Shown here: positions 17,936 through 29,049 of the stretch, piece after piece
How the letters are laid out: each line of letters opens with the position of its first letter
How positions within the stretch are numbered: position 1 is the first letter of the stretch
Assembly: GCA_009594865.1 (NCBI GenBank)
Contig: VOPT01000011.1
Location: forward strand, 1-64,000
Origin: Nitrospira sp.
Lineage (GTDB): Bacteria > Nitrospirota > Nitrospiria > Nitrospirales > Nitrospiraceae
Direction of reading: 5' to 3'
Length of the DNA: 64,000 bases
Translations under genes and position numbers: made by a program
The notes under the pieces: model-generated
Databases searched by the model: none
Seen by the model: only the letters and a program-made list of their open reading frames with translations
Told to the model about the DNA's origin: nothing

Positions 17936-18661
17936 TTACCGTTCTTCGCGCGACTCCTGCTCCCACACCTCAGAAAAGTGAGTGAGTGCTGCATACATAA
18001 GTTCAGCCTCACGCCAATCTTCAATCGTATCAATGTCTTTAACCAAATATCGAGGGACTACAATCCCGATGGAAGCCGGAGAGAAGAGTGGAACATCCTC
18101 CAGAAACGCTCCAGCTGTGCCCCAATAAAACTGCCCCGCGTCATGATAGGCCTCTTCGAGATCCTGCGATCGCGTCATGATGTGCTCAGGCTGAAAGGGT
18201 TCGACTGTCCCGTCCAGCCTTCGACGCAAAGCCCGCTGAATGGGAGCGGCGTAAGAGGTCACCGAAAAGGCAAAAGACCGTTCGGATCCGTGCAACAGCT
18301 CAAAACCTTGCCGGAGAAAGCGCGCCTGGAGGAACGGCGCCGTAGCGTAAATACAACAGGCGTGGGTGATGGACACTCCCCGTTGGTTTAACCACTGGAT
18401 CGCGTGCTTGGTAACCGCATTGGTCCCAGTGAAGTCATCAGATAGTTCAGGCGGACGTAGGAACGGAGTCTCTGCACCAAACTGAGCTGCAACGGAGGCA
18501 ATTTCCTCTTGGTCCGTGGAGACGATCACTTTATCGAAGAGGCCGCAGGACCTCGCGGCCTTAATCGAATAGGCAAGAATAGGCACTCCGCCAAAGAGCT
18601 TGATGTTCTTCTTTGGAATTCGCTTACTGCCTCCACGGGCAGGAATTACGGCAACGTTTAT
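17936..18661 (-). CDS. pseF: CMP-pseudaminic acid synthetase PseF, apparent ATA start
   Basis: The protein activates pseudaminic acid with CTP to CMP-Pse. From the first usual start (GTG 18586) the product would begin at PILAYSIKAA and lack the CTP-binding loop. Reading upstream in frame gives INVAVIPARGGSKRIPKKN, the conserved N-terminus of PseF/NeuA-type cytidylyltransferases, starting from ATA at 18659-18661. AGGGAGGT lies 6 nt before that ATA, the ideal spacing, and no ATG, GTG or TTG exists in frame between the upstream stop and 18586. ATA overlaps the pseC stop as ATAA, where ATGA would be expected. Full length is 241 residues, the family norm. The alternative is a sequencing error. Confidence 0.88.
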   Translation of the reverse strand: MNVAVIPARGGSKRIPKKNIKLFGGVPILAYSIKAARSCGLFDKVIVSTDQEEIASVAAQFGAETPFLRPPELSDDFTGTNAVTKHAIQWLNQRGVSITHACCIYATAPFLQARFLRQGFELLHGSERSFAFSVTSYAAPIQRALRRRLDGTVEPFQPEHIMTRSQDLEEAYHDAGQFYWGTAGAFLEDVPLFSPASIGIVVPRYLVKDIDTIEDWREAELMYAALTHFSEVWEQESREER

Positions 18662-19802
18662 TGCAATACCTCCCTAAGCGCAGTGATTATCTGATCTTGC
18701 TCAGATTCTTTGAGACTTGGATAGAGAGGGAGACTGATCGCTTCATGATAGTGTTGTTCAGCCGCAGGGAAATCCCCTTCGCGAAACCCAAAACGTCGGT
18801 AGTAGGGTTGTAGGTGCACGGGAATATAATGGACATTTACGCCAAAACCCCGCTCCCGCAGCTGATTGAAAACCTGCCGGCGTCGATCAGCAGACACATA
18901 CACCACATAGAGGTGCAACGCAGAACGGTTGGTAGTTGATCGTGGAAGCCATCGGACCGGTAAGCCTGGAAGAGCCGCATTGTAACGGGATGCCAACAGG
19001 TGACGTCGCGAAACAAACTCTTCAATGCGAGACAGCTGGCTTATTCCCAGCGCAGCCTGAAGATCGGTCATGCGATAATTGAACCCCAGCATGACCTGTT
19101 CATAATACCACGTCCCGTGCGTACTCCCGGTCATTTCCGCCGTGTCGCGCGTGATGCCGTGGGTCCTTAGGAGTGCCAGCTTCCTAGCCAACTCGGGCCG
19201 TCGCGTAGTCAACGCGCCACCTTCACCGGTTGTAATGATCTTTACCGGATGAAAACTAAACACCGTAATGTCACTGTGACGACAATCCCCCACGACGCCA
19301 TCAGAATATTTTGCACCGATCGCGTGTGAGGCATCTTCGATGATCCGAAACCCATAACGATGGGCGAGTCTCCCCATCTCCACCATATCGCAAGGCTCTC
19401 CCGAAAAATGGACTGGGATTACGACCTTGGGCAAGCCACCTTTAGCCTCTGCATCTTGCAGCTTTCTCGCGAGTGCTTGCACACCCATATTGGCGGTAGC
19501 AGGATCGATATCGACGAAATCAACTGTGGCATTGCAATACAACGCGCAGTTTGCGCTGGCCACAAACGTGTTGGGCGTAGTCCACACTCGATCGCCAGGG
19601 CCGACATCGAGAGCCAAACACGCAAGATGAAGCGCCGCCGTCGCGCTGGTCACAGCCACACTATATGGCACGTGACAATACGTGGCGACTGCCTGTTCAA
19701 ATCGAGGAATGGCGGGACCTTGAGTGATCCAATCAGAGCGAAGCACGGCCGTCACAGCCTGAATGTCTTCCTCAGAAATAGTTTGTCGTCCATACGGAAT
19801 CA

Positions 19803-19803
<1 letters not shown>
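18658..19803 (-). CDS. pseC: UDP-4-amino-4,6-dideoxy-L-AltNAc transaminase PseC
   Basis: The 381-residue PLP aminotransferase (DegT/AHBA family) matches PseC: IPYGRQTISEEDI at the start, TSATAALHLACLAL, EDASHAIGAKY, and the lysine that binds PLP in FSFHPVKIITTGEGG. It aminates C4 of the UDP-4-keto-6-deoxy-L-sugar made by PseB. It overlaps pseB by one base (TGATG) and pseF by four, so the three are translationally coupled. High confidence. Confidence 0.94.
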
Positions 19804-20822
<1,019 letters not shown>

Positions 20823-21148
20823 TTAGGATTTCGCCGATCTGGGAGTAGAGAGCTCGAGCGGAGCCTTGTCATGACTGAAGATTGCCGGCAACAGAAATCA
20901 GTTTCATCTGCGTCAAGGTCCATTGTGATTTCACGTCACATTCACTGAGTCCGGCTCTCTCGAAAGATGAGTCCGACATCACTACCCTGCAGCGTAACCC
21001 TCAGGTTCTTGGCATGGCAGCAAGTCGAGGGAAAGTAAATTTCGTGATACGCCTTACCGAACGGAGACCGGACACAAATCAGTCGCTTACTCCCCAAGCA
21101 GTCGAGCGGCCACCCGACCCGGGAATCGCCGGCTACACGTGGCACGGA

Positions 21149-21177
21149 AGTATAGTGAACCCCCCATGATTCCACAA
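21149..21177 (-). promoter_or_regulatory. Candidate sigma70-type promoter for the pse operon
   Basis: On the minus strand TTGTGG, a 17-bp spacer, then TATACT. The -10 box matches consensus in 5 of 6 and the -35 in 3 of 6. The expected start would be near 21142, about 350 nt before pseB. A nearly identical element lies upstream of the O-antigen ligase gene (25023-25051). Confidence 0.4.
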
Positions 21178-21383
21178 GGATATCTTCCTCTCCAAAATCT
21201 GAAGCCCCATAAAAGCAGAGAGAGGAAAACGGTAGGAGCCGGACAACGAATCAACTCCGAAGTGGAATCTGCCGGGTCCTTGTCAGGCTTGAGGGAAAGA
21301 CGCTGGAACGATGTGCGTGCAGTCGATGACGCTGAATGCAATGAGACACACTCCAATGAATCTCCGCATTGCCCGCCTGGTCA

Positions 21384-21427
21384 CTGACACAGGAAATGGA
21401 AAGGCTGGTCTCGCCTTAACCTGTCAG
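21384..21427 (-). terminator. Hairpin downstream of fcl, possible terminator without T-tract
   Basis: Outer arms CTGACA(CA)GG and CCTGTCAG enclose an inner stem AAGGC/GCCTT. It starts 13 nt past the fcl stop codon. No run of T follows in the direction of transcription, so intrinsic termination is doubtful; RNA processing or Rho-dependent release are alternatives. Confidence 0.3.
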
Positions 21428-21439
21428 AGAGGCCGAGAC

Positions 21440-22381
21440 TCAATCGTGACGCGCCCCAATGTGACCTTGATACCAAGCATAGGCATCCATCAACCCTTCT
21501 CGAAGCGCAATTCTTGGTCTCCATCCCAATGAAGTCATGCGGCTGCAATCCATGAGCTTCCGTGGCATGCCATCCGGCTTGGTCCGATCCCAATGAATGT
21601 CGCCTCGATAACCGACCACCTCGGCGACTAGCGCCGCAAGATTCGCAATCGAAATCTCTTCCCCTGCACCAACGTTCACGATCATGGGATCGGAATACCT
21701 GTCCATCAAAAACAAACAGGCCTCCGCACAATCATCCGTGTGGAGAAATTCCCGTCGGGGGGTCCCGGAGCCCCAGAGCGTGGGAGAGCTTCCTTGCTCG
21801 CGCGCTTCATGGAACCGCCGGATCAACGCCGCAAGGACGTGGGAATGGTGTAAATCAAAATTGTCGTTCGGGCCGTACAGATTCGTGGGCATCGCCGCAA
21901 TAAAATCGCACCCGTATTGGCGCCGATAGGCCTGGCACATCTTGATCCCGGCGATTTTCGCCACGGCATACCACTCGTTGGTCGGCTCGAGGGGGCCGGT
22001 CAACAAATACTCCTCCTTCATCGGCTGAGGAGAATCCCTGGGATAGATGCAGGACGAACCCAGCAGCAACAGTTTCTTCACACCATGGAGATAGGCCTGG
22101 TGTACCACGTTGGTTTGAATCGCGAGATTGTCGTAGATGAATTCCGCCGGCAAGGTGCTGTTTGCCAGAATGCCGCCCACCTTGGCCGCAGCCAGATACA
22201 CGTACTCCGGCCTTGTCTCCGAAAAGAATCCAGCGACTTGCCTGTTATCACGCAAATCCAATTCGTTGCTGGTGCGCACGATCAGATTGTCGTATCCACG
22301 GGCCGTGAGGGCCCGTACAATCGCGGATCCCACCATTCCCCGATGCCCGGCCACGTAAACGCGCGCGTGTTTGTCGATCAC
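21440..22381 (-). CDS. fcl: GDP-L-fucose synthase
   Basis: The 313-residue SDR epimerase-reductase shows VYVAGHRGMVGSAIVRAL, SSCIYPRDSPQPMKEE and the active site EWYAVAKIAGIKMC (YxxxK). It turns GDP-4-keto-6-deoxymannose into GDP-L-fucose. The start is GTG 22381 with GGGGAG 6 nt upstream; it directly follows gmd, whose product is its substrate. GDP-mannose would have to be supplied by a manC/manB pair, which is not in the window. Confidence 0.94.
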   Translation of the reverse strand: MIDKHARVYVAGHRGMVGSAIVRALTARGYDNLIVRTSNELDLRDNRQVAGFFSETRPEYVYLAAAKVGGILANSTLPAEFIYDNLAIQTNVVHQAYLHGVKKLLLLGSSCIYPRDSPQPMKEEYLLTGPLEPTNEWYAVAKIAGIKMCQAYRRQYGCDFIAAMPTNLYGPNDNFDLHHSHVLAALIRRFHEAREQGSSPTLWGSGTPRREFLHTDDCAEACLFLMDRYSDPMIVNVGAGEEISIANLAALVAEVVGYRGDIHWDRTKPDGMPRKLMDCSRMTSLGWRPRIALREGLMDAYAWYQGHIGARHD

Positions 22382-22382
22382 C

Positions 22383-23408
<1,026 letters not shown>

Positions 23409-23460
23409 TCAGAACCTGAACGACCAGCCACATGTGCACTCCCAAACCTATCCGGACAGA

Positions 23461-24804
23461 TTACAGAGGGGCCCGCGAGGTTGCCCCCGCCGACGCTTGA
23501 CCATGACTCATGCCGCCTTGCGTATGATCCGGTCCGCGGGAGCCGGTGAGCGTAATGCCGACGGCCGCCAGTAACCAGAACAGATGCGCCAGACTCCCCA
23601 TGAACATGTAGTCAAAGAGATTGCGAACGGCAAAGCCGATCACCGCCAACCCGATTCCCCCAGCGATCACGGCGGTGACACGATCACGACCAATCGTCCA
23701 GGGAATCGGGACGAGCCGCCGCAACAGCGCAACGAAGATCCACGCAAAACTCAGCAGGGCGGGAATGCCGCTGCCGAGCGCCACCATTAAAAAGGTGTTG
23801 TGCACGGCAGGAATAATGCGGTCACGCTCCGGCAGGTGCGCCTGCTTTTCAACCGAGTACTCAGGAAACCTTTTCACAAACGAATTGTTTCCAAAGCCGA
23901 TGCCGACCACGGGATGCGTCGCCACTTGGCCTAAACCGATCGTCCACACCATTAATCTGGTATCGACGGTCTTGGCATCCACCGTGTCGGTCTGAAAACC
24001 GGAATGAGACGCTACCACCAACCCTGCACCGATCATGGCGAGCAACCCCAATACTGCAAGCACCATACGCCGGCCGCCGATCATCAATGCCAGGGTTACG
24101 CCTTGCGCGGCATGCCCAAGCCACCCACCTCGAGTGTAGGAAAACAACTGGGCAGCCCCTGCCAGGAGAAGAGCCAGTCCTTGCGCGGCGCGCATCCAGG
24201 CCACACGTGCGATGGCCAGGAGACTGCCCGCCACAGGAATCGCCACCACCATATAGGTGCTGAGCCAGTTATAGTCGGAACCAAAGGCATGGGCTCGAAT
24301 AAACCGATCTCGCCAGGTGCCACCTTGGCGCACAAATTCGACGAGGGCATAACAGGCCAGCAACGACGCGCTCACCACGAGAGCCTGAAGCACCAGCCGC
24401 GGCAACCGTTCGTTTCGGCAACGAGACAGAACTAACAAGGCCCAATAGAACACGCCGGCCTGCGCCACAAACTTTTTCCATTCGGCAAAACTATAGGCAG
24501 GATCAGTTGCGAAGGGAATCGTACCAAGCACCCAGACCATGAAGCACCAAAGCGGAAGGTCCAACGGATTTCTCACCCAGGGGCTCTTTTTCTCCACCGC
24601 ACACATCCCCAGGCAGAGCACGACGAGAACGATGACCGTATGTTCTTGATAGCGGAAGAGCAGAGGGAAAAAACTCGCGCAGGCAATGACCACCATCACA
24701 TAGCTTTGGAACCTCCAGAAGAAGGCGGGAGCAGGATCCTTCTGCTTCTCGATGGAAACAGAGTGGAAGGCCGGATACGAACGTGCCGAACTCACTGCAT
24801 CCAT
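23461..24804 (-). CDS. O-antigen ligase/polymerase (Wzy_C family) membrane protein
   Basis: The 447-residue protein has some ten to twelve hydrophobic segments and the Wzy_C/WaaL-type region: AGAAQLFSYTRGGWLGH near residue 225 and a periplasmic loop rich in charged residues ending in IPAVHNTFLMVALGSG. Such proteins either join O-antigen to lipid A-core (WaaL) or polymerise repeat units (Wzy); sequence alone does not decide. As the only such protein in the window it probably attaches the glycan to the core made by the waa genes to the right. The ATG at 24804 has no clear ribosome site. Confidence 0.82.
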   Translation of the reverse strand: MDAVSSARSYPAFHSVSIEKQKDPAPAFFWRFQSYVMVVIACASFFPLLFRYQEHTVIVLVVLCLGMCAVEKKSPWVRNPLDLPLWCFMVWVLGTIPFATDPAYSFAEWKKFVAQAGVFYWALLVLSRCRNERLPRLVLQALVVSASLLACYALVEFVRQGGTWRDRFIRAHAFGSDYNWLSTYMVVAIPVAGSLLAIARVAWMRAAQGLALLLAGAAQLFSYTRGGWLGHAAQGVTLALMIGGRRMVLAVLGLLAMIGAGLVVASHSGFQTDTVDAKTVDTRLMVWTIGLGQVATHPVVGIGFGNNSFVKRFPEYSVEKQAHLPERDRIIPAVHNTFLMVALGSGIPALLSFAWIFVALLRRLVPIPWTIGRDRVTAVIAGGIGLAVIGFAVRNLFDYMFMGSLAHLFWLLAAVGITLTGSRGPDHTQGGMSHGQASAGATSRAPL

Positions 24805-25464
24805 GAATCAACAACTACAACTCGCGAGATTGACTTAATTGACCTGCCACTCATCCCGGCTTCTTCCCGACCATGTGCCTACATAAGAGTGGGCATGGAA
24901 GTGCCTTCGTTGGCTCGTCCATGCAAGAGGCATCTCATGTGGCAGATAAGCATAGCCCCGTTCGACGCTTTATCGGTGCCATAAACGGCGGAGCATATAG
25001 TCATGAGAGTCTATGGGACCGAAGTATAGAGAAAACACAAGACCTGCACAAGAAATGCGTCGCAGGAACACAAATTCATATTTCGGACGTTGTCGCTCAC
25101 TGTACGGTCGACAATGCCTTACAATAGAGCGAATACCGTCCTCGTTGGATTGGATCGCGCGGGAGTGTATCCCCAGCGCAACTCAGAAGAAATTCAGCAT
25201 CAACGTATAGAGCAGGCATCGATCTGAACCATGTGTTAGCGAACGTCTCTCGCCATAAAAAAGACACAGTGCAGGTTGCCTGCCAGATTCGAACTTTTAG
25301 TCATCCCACAGACACCTCCGCTTGACGTATCAAGGCGAGAGATGCACTCGGGCATGATTCCCGTTGCCATCATTTACCAACCTACGTAAACCGCAAACCA
25401 CTTTTACTCCGTAGTAGGACAAGGCCATCTAGATTTTCCACACAAGCTGCTCGATACCGGCATC
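24805..25464. other. 660-bp non-coding interval
   Basis: Nothing gene-like is visible on either strand. It is more AT-rich than its surroundings. It contains a promoter-like element toward the ligase gene (25023-25051) and a weak GCAGG/CCTGC hairpin near 25270-25285 with a T-run 8 nt further on, a poor terminator candidate for the acetyltransferase gene. Confidence 0.45.
25023..25051 (-). promoter_or_regulatory. Candidate sigma70-type promoter toward the O-antigen ligase gene
   Basis: TTGTGC, 17-bp spacer, TATACT on the minus strand. The expected start near 25016 would give a leader of about 210 nt. The element matches the one upstream of pseB in both boxes, spacing and the bases after the -10 (TATACTTC then GT). 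Confidence 0.4.
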
Positions 25465-26079
25465 CTACGACGATCCAGCATCCAGATCACATTGCGCGAT
25501 GAACTCTTCGACTCGGCCAGACATGAGGAGCGGAAGCGTTGATTCAATCTTCTCCCGGGGCCAATCCCACCACGCTATACGCAACAAGCTGGCAATGACG
25601 GCTCCGTCGAAGCGATATTTAATCACTCGTGCAGGCACACCGGCCACAACCGAATAGGGCGGAACATTTTTGGTAACGACGCTCCGAGCGCCAACGACCG
25701 CTCCATGCCCTATAGAAACTCCGGAGAGAATCAAGGCCTCGGCACCGATCCATACATCATGCCCAATGTCCACACTGCCCTTCGAATGGGACGGCCTTGG
25801 TAAACCTCGTTCATGCCCAAAAATCAATTGAAAAGGATATGTAGAGACCCAGCGAATATGATGCTCTTGGCTCGTGAGAATTACCACCCCGCTCGCAAAG
25901 GAGCAATACCGCCCTATCCGGACACGACTTCCATCATCAGGGATTACGATTTCAGGATGTCCATATGTCCCCTCTCCCACCTCCAAGCCCACGTACCGAG
26001 GATTCTGCCTCATAAATAATGTGGAAGACTTTTTATGCGTTATTCCTAATGCGGAGAGAATATTTTTCCACATCTTCAT
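25465..26079 (-). CDS. CatB-like O-acetyltransferase (left-handed beta-helix)
   Basis: The 204-residue protein carries hexapeptide repeats ending in [50 protein letters not shown], the xenobiotic/sugar acetyltransferase (LbH_XAT) pattern, with a catalytic-type His in TSQEHHIRW. It would use acetyl-CoA to acetylate a sugar of the surface glycan. It is the last gene of the rmlABD group, 65 bp after rmlD. The acceptor is unknown. Confidence 0.85.
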   Translation of the reverse strand: MKMWKNILSALGITHKKSSTLFMRQNPRYVGLEVGEGTYGHPEIVIPDDGSRVRIGRYCSFASGVVILTSQEHHIRWVSTYPFQLIFGHERGLPRPSHSKGSVDIGHDVWIGAEALILSGVSIGHGAVVGARSVVTKNVPPYSVVAGVPARVIKYRFDGAVIASLLRIAWWDWPREKIESTLPLLMSGRVEEFIAQCDLDAGSS

Positions 26080-26144
26080 GGTAAGACATTCCGTCGAATT
26101 GCCTCGGACCAGTCGAGCATCGCTGCCCCACAGAGCGAGACAAA

Positions 26145-26999
26145 TTATTTGTGCCCATGCGCTTTGGAATTGGTGTCGGTCTTGATGAATCGCTGCAGAC
26201 CGTCCTGCCAGGATGGCATGCGGAAGCCGAGATGGTGAAGCCGCTCCGCCGAGAGGACCGAATAGGTCGGGCGCTTGGCGGGACGAGGCATGTCGGCCGT
26301 CGTGATGGGCTCGACTGGAACGTGGTGCCCTGCTCGCCTGATGATCTCCGTCGCGAATTCATGCCACGTGCAGTCGCCTTCGTTGGTCACATGAAGAATT
26401 CCTCGTGCGGAATGCGCCACCAGCTTGCCGATCATGCTGGCCAGGTCTTCCGCAAAGGTTGGGCACCCTCGTTGATCCGCCACGACTCGTAGGGAGGGAC
26501 GATCGGCCGCCAGTTGCAACATGGTCTTCACGAAATTCTTCCCCTGCAGCCCATAGAGCCATGCGGTCCGCACCACCAGCGTATTCTCGCAGCAGGCCAG
26601 AGCCCGCTCCTCACCGGCACATTTCGAGGCACCGTACGCGTTGACAGGATTGGTCTGATCGGTTTCAAGATACGGACGCGTGCCGCTGCCGTCGAACACA
26701 TAGTCGGTGGAAATATAGATGAGCCTGGCTCCCACCTGAGCGGCAGCGCGCGCGACACGTTCTGTCCCCTCGGCGTTGACGGCCATCGCCAATCCCGGAT
26801 CGCGTTCGGCGCCATCCACATCCGTATGCGCCCCGGCATGAATCACCACGTCGGGCGCGGCATCGACGATCACCCCCCCACAGGCATCATGCGTCAGGTC
26901 AAATGTGGGAAGATCCAGTAACGTCAGCTGATGCCCCTGCAGAACCTGCTGGAGATCCCTGCCTAATTGCCCCTGCGCCCCGGTGACTACGATCCGCAC
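26145..26999 (-). CDS. rmlD: dTDP-4-dehydrorhamnose reductase
   Basis: The 284-residue reductase starts [16 protein letters not shown] and has [17 protein letters not shown] and the active site [12 protein letters not shown]. It reduces dTDP-4-keto-L-rhamnose to dTDP-L-rhamnose. The GTG at 26999 is chosen: AAAGGAA is 4-5 nt upstream and the protein then begins exactly at the family start; an ATG at 27080 would add 27 non-homologous residues. It overlaps rmlB by 13 bp. Confidence 0.92.
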   Translation of the reverse strand: MRIVVTGAQGQLGRDLQQVLQGHQLTLLDLPTFDLTHDACGGVIVDAAPDVVIHAGAHTDVDGAERDPGLAMAVNAEGTERVARAAAQVGARLIYISTDYVFDGSGTRPYLETDQTNPVNAYGASKCAGEERALACCENTLVVRTAWLYGLQGKNFVKTMLQLAADRPSLRVVADQRGCPTFAEDLASMIGKLVAHSARGILHVTNEGDCTWHEFATEIIRRAGHHVPVEPITTADMPRPAKRPTYSVLSAERLHHLGFRMPSWQDGLQRFIKTDTNSKAHGHK

Positions 27000-28015
27000 G
27001 CTGTTCCTTTGGCCAAGCGCTGGCCGTATTGTTGCTGATAATATGCCTTGAACTCGCCGGACTTGATCTTCCGCCACCACTGTTCATGCGTGCGATACCA
27101 CTCGACCGTCTGCTTCAGCCCTTCCTCGAACGGCACCTGCGGCGTCCAGCCCAGAGCCCGCAGCCGGCCGCAATCGATGGAATAGCGGCGATCGTGTCCA
27201 GGACGGTCCTGAACAAACCGGATCAATGATCGCGACTTTCCGAGCTCCGCCACGATTTGTTCGGCGACCGTGATATTTTCGCGTTCGTTCCCGCCGCCGA
27301 CATTGTACACAGTTCCCGGCTGGCCCTCTTCGAACGCGTGCTGGATCCCCGCGGCATGATCGTAGACCGACAACCAATCCCGGCATTGCTTCCCGTCGCC
27401 ATAGAGCGGCAACGGCTCCCCATCGATGGCATTCGTGGCAAACAGCGGAATGAATTTCTCAGGATACTGATTCGGTCCGTAGGTGTTGCTGCCCCGAGTA
27501 ACCACGACAGGAAAATGGTAGGTCGTCCAGTAACTCAACACCAGTAGATCCCCGCCCGCCTTGCTTGCCGAATAGGGGCTGCGCGGTTCCAGCCGGTCGC
27601 CCTCCGCGGAACTGCCCTGCTCGACGCTGCCGTACACTTCATCGGTGCTGACCTGGAGAAACCGTTGCACCCCCGCCTGCCGCGCTTCTTCCAGCAGAAT
27701 ACCCGTGCCCACCACATCCGTGCGGGCGAAAGCCCCGGGATCGAGAATCGAGCGATCGACATGGGTCTCGGCCGCGCAATTGATGATGCCCTCGATCCGG
27801 TGTTCTTGCAACAGGGCATGCACCGCCTTCTGATCGCCGATATCCGCATGGACGAAGGTGTAATTTGAATGGCCGGCGAGATCCGCCAGATTTTCCAGGT
27901 TGCCTGAATACTTCAGCGCGTCGAGATTCACGACCGAATGACGGCCGCTCTGAACTAATCGACGCACCAGATGCGAGCCAATAAACCCGGCGCCGCCCGT
28001 GACGAGAATACGCAT
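26987..28015 (-). CDS. rmlB: dTDP-glucose 4,6-dehydratase
   Basis: The 342-residue SDR enzyme has the expected RILVTGGAGFIGSHLVRRL, NCAAETHVDRSI, STDEVYGSVE and the active site SPYSASKAGGDLLV. It makes dTDP-4-keto-6-deoxyglucose from dTDP-glucose. The ATG follows the rmlA stop directly, with TGGAG 6 nt before it. It is one of three 6-deoxysugar routes in the window. Confidence 0.95.
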   Translation of the reverse strand: MRILVTGGAGFIGSHLVRRLVQSGRHSVVNLDALKYSGNLENLADLAGHSNYTFVHADIGDQKAVHALLQEHRIEGIINCAAETHVDRSILDPGAFARTDVVGTGILLEEARQAGVQRFLQVSTDEVYGSVEQGSSAEGDRLEPRSPYSASKAGGDLLVLSYWTTYHFPVVVTRGSNTYGPNQYPEKFIPLFATNAIDGEPLPLYGDGKQCRDWLSVYDHAAGIQHAFEEGQPGTVYNVGGGNERENITVAEQIVAELGKSRSLIRFVQDRPGHDRRYSIDCGRLRALGWTPQVPFEEGLKQTVEWYRTHEQWWRKIKSGEFKAYYQQQYGQRLAKGTACGS

Positions 28016-28750
28016 TTAGAACTCCATCCTGTTCGCCCCTGTCTGCGCCACAAGCTGATTCGCGGCAAGGAGCGATTCAATCGTGCCCGCATCCGTCCAC
28101 CACCCGTCCAGCACATTCCAGGTCAACTCTCCGGATGCAATGTAGGCGTTGTTGACATCGGTAATTTCCAGCTCACCGCGCCCCGATGGCTTCAGCATCC
28201 GCGTGATCTCGAACACCCGAGCATCGTAGAAATAAATACCTGTCACCGCATAGGATGACTTGGGCTGCGTCGGCTTTTCCTCAATGCTTACCACGCGGTT
28301 CCCGTCCAGATGCGGCACACCGAACCGCTGTGGATCTTTCACTTCCTTCAGTAAAATCTTCGCGCCTGTTTTCTGCGCACGAAACGCCTCGGCAGCCTTG
28401 GCGATGTTCCCCTGGATCAGATTGTCTCCCAGCACGACGCAGAGCGGACCATCATCGGCAAAATGCTCCGCCAACCGTAACGCATCGGCGATCCCCCCTT
28501 CGCCCTGCTGGTAGGTATAGCTAAGGTGTTTGAGGCCGAAATCTCGACCGTTCCCCAGCAACTTCAGGAAATCGCCGGCGCTGTTTCCCCCGGTCACCAA
28601 CATGATTTCCGTGATACCGGCGTTCACCAGCGTCTGGATCGGATAATAAATCATCGGCTTGTTATAGACAGGAAGCAGATGCTTGTTCGTCACTTTGGTA
28701 AGCGGGAGCAGGCGCGATCCGAGCCCTCCCGCAAGTACGACACCTTTCAT
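28016..28750 (-). CDS. rmlA: Sugar-phosphate nucleotidyltransferase (short RmlA type)
   Basis: The 244-residue protein begins MKGVVLAGGLGSRLLPLTK and contains NKHLLPVYNKPMIYYP, VVLGDNLIQGN and WTDAGTIESLLAA, features of glucose-1-phosphate thymidylyltransferases. It lacks the C-terminal ~45 residues of the 290-residue RmlA of enterobacteria and belongs to the short form. A purine-rich ribosome site precedes ATG 28750; an upstream TTG at 28789 is open but unlikely. With rmlB and rmlD it makes dTDP-rhamnose or a related sugar; rmlC is not here. Confidence 0.87.
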   Translation of the reverse strand: MKGVVLAGGLGSRLLPLTKVTNKHLLPVYNKPMIYYPIQTLVNAGITEIMLVTGGNSAGDFLKLLGNGRDFGLKHLSYTYQQGEGGIADALRLAEHFADDGPLCVVLGDNLIQGNIAKAAEAFRAQKTGAKILLKEVKDPQRFGVPHLDGNRVVSIEEKPTQPKSSYAVTGIYFYDARVFEITRMLKPSGRGELEITDVNNAYIASGELTWNVLDGWWTDAGTIESLLAANQLVAQTGANRMEF

Positions 28751-28997
28751 ACTTCCCCCCTTCCGCGACACGATCTTTCTCTTGAACAAGCGAATTGTGG
28801 ACTATGCATTCCTGTCTCGCGTGAATAGGCAACCAGAGCGATCTTAACGTATTGTCTCACGTTCAGACGAGAAAAATTCGCTGATGTGCGATGACACAGA
28901 AGCCATAGAAGCGGCCCGAAAATTGGTCCTACGGCAATCAGCGTTGCAGAACGGAAATAGCCACGAGGCTGGCCTACCACACGATCCAAATTCGCAT

Positions 28998-29038
28998 GAA
29001 AAGTACGATCGCTCGGCTCTCCCAGGAGGCCGAGCGAT
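28998..29038 (-). terminator. Rho-independent terminator after the GT4 gene
   Basis: A perfect 10-bp inverted repeat, ATCGCTCGGC at 29008-29017 and GCCGAGCGAT at 29029-29038, with a further CTCC/GGAG pairing inside the loop. It lies 11 nt past the stop of the minus-strand gene ending at 29050 and is followed in that direction by CGTACTTTT. It should stop transcription before the rml genes. Confidence 0.7.
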
Positions 29039-29049
29039 GGATGAATGTT

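Noticed and set aside
24805-25464. Possible gene remnant or small gene in the 660-bp gap
   Set aside because: No frame with recognisable protein sequence or ribosome site was found on either strand.
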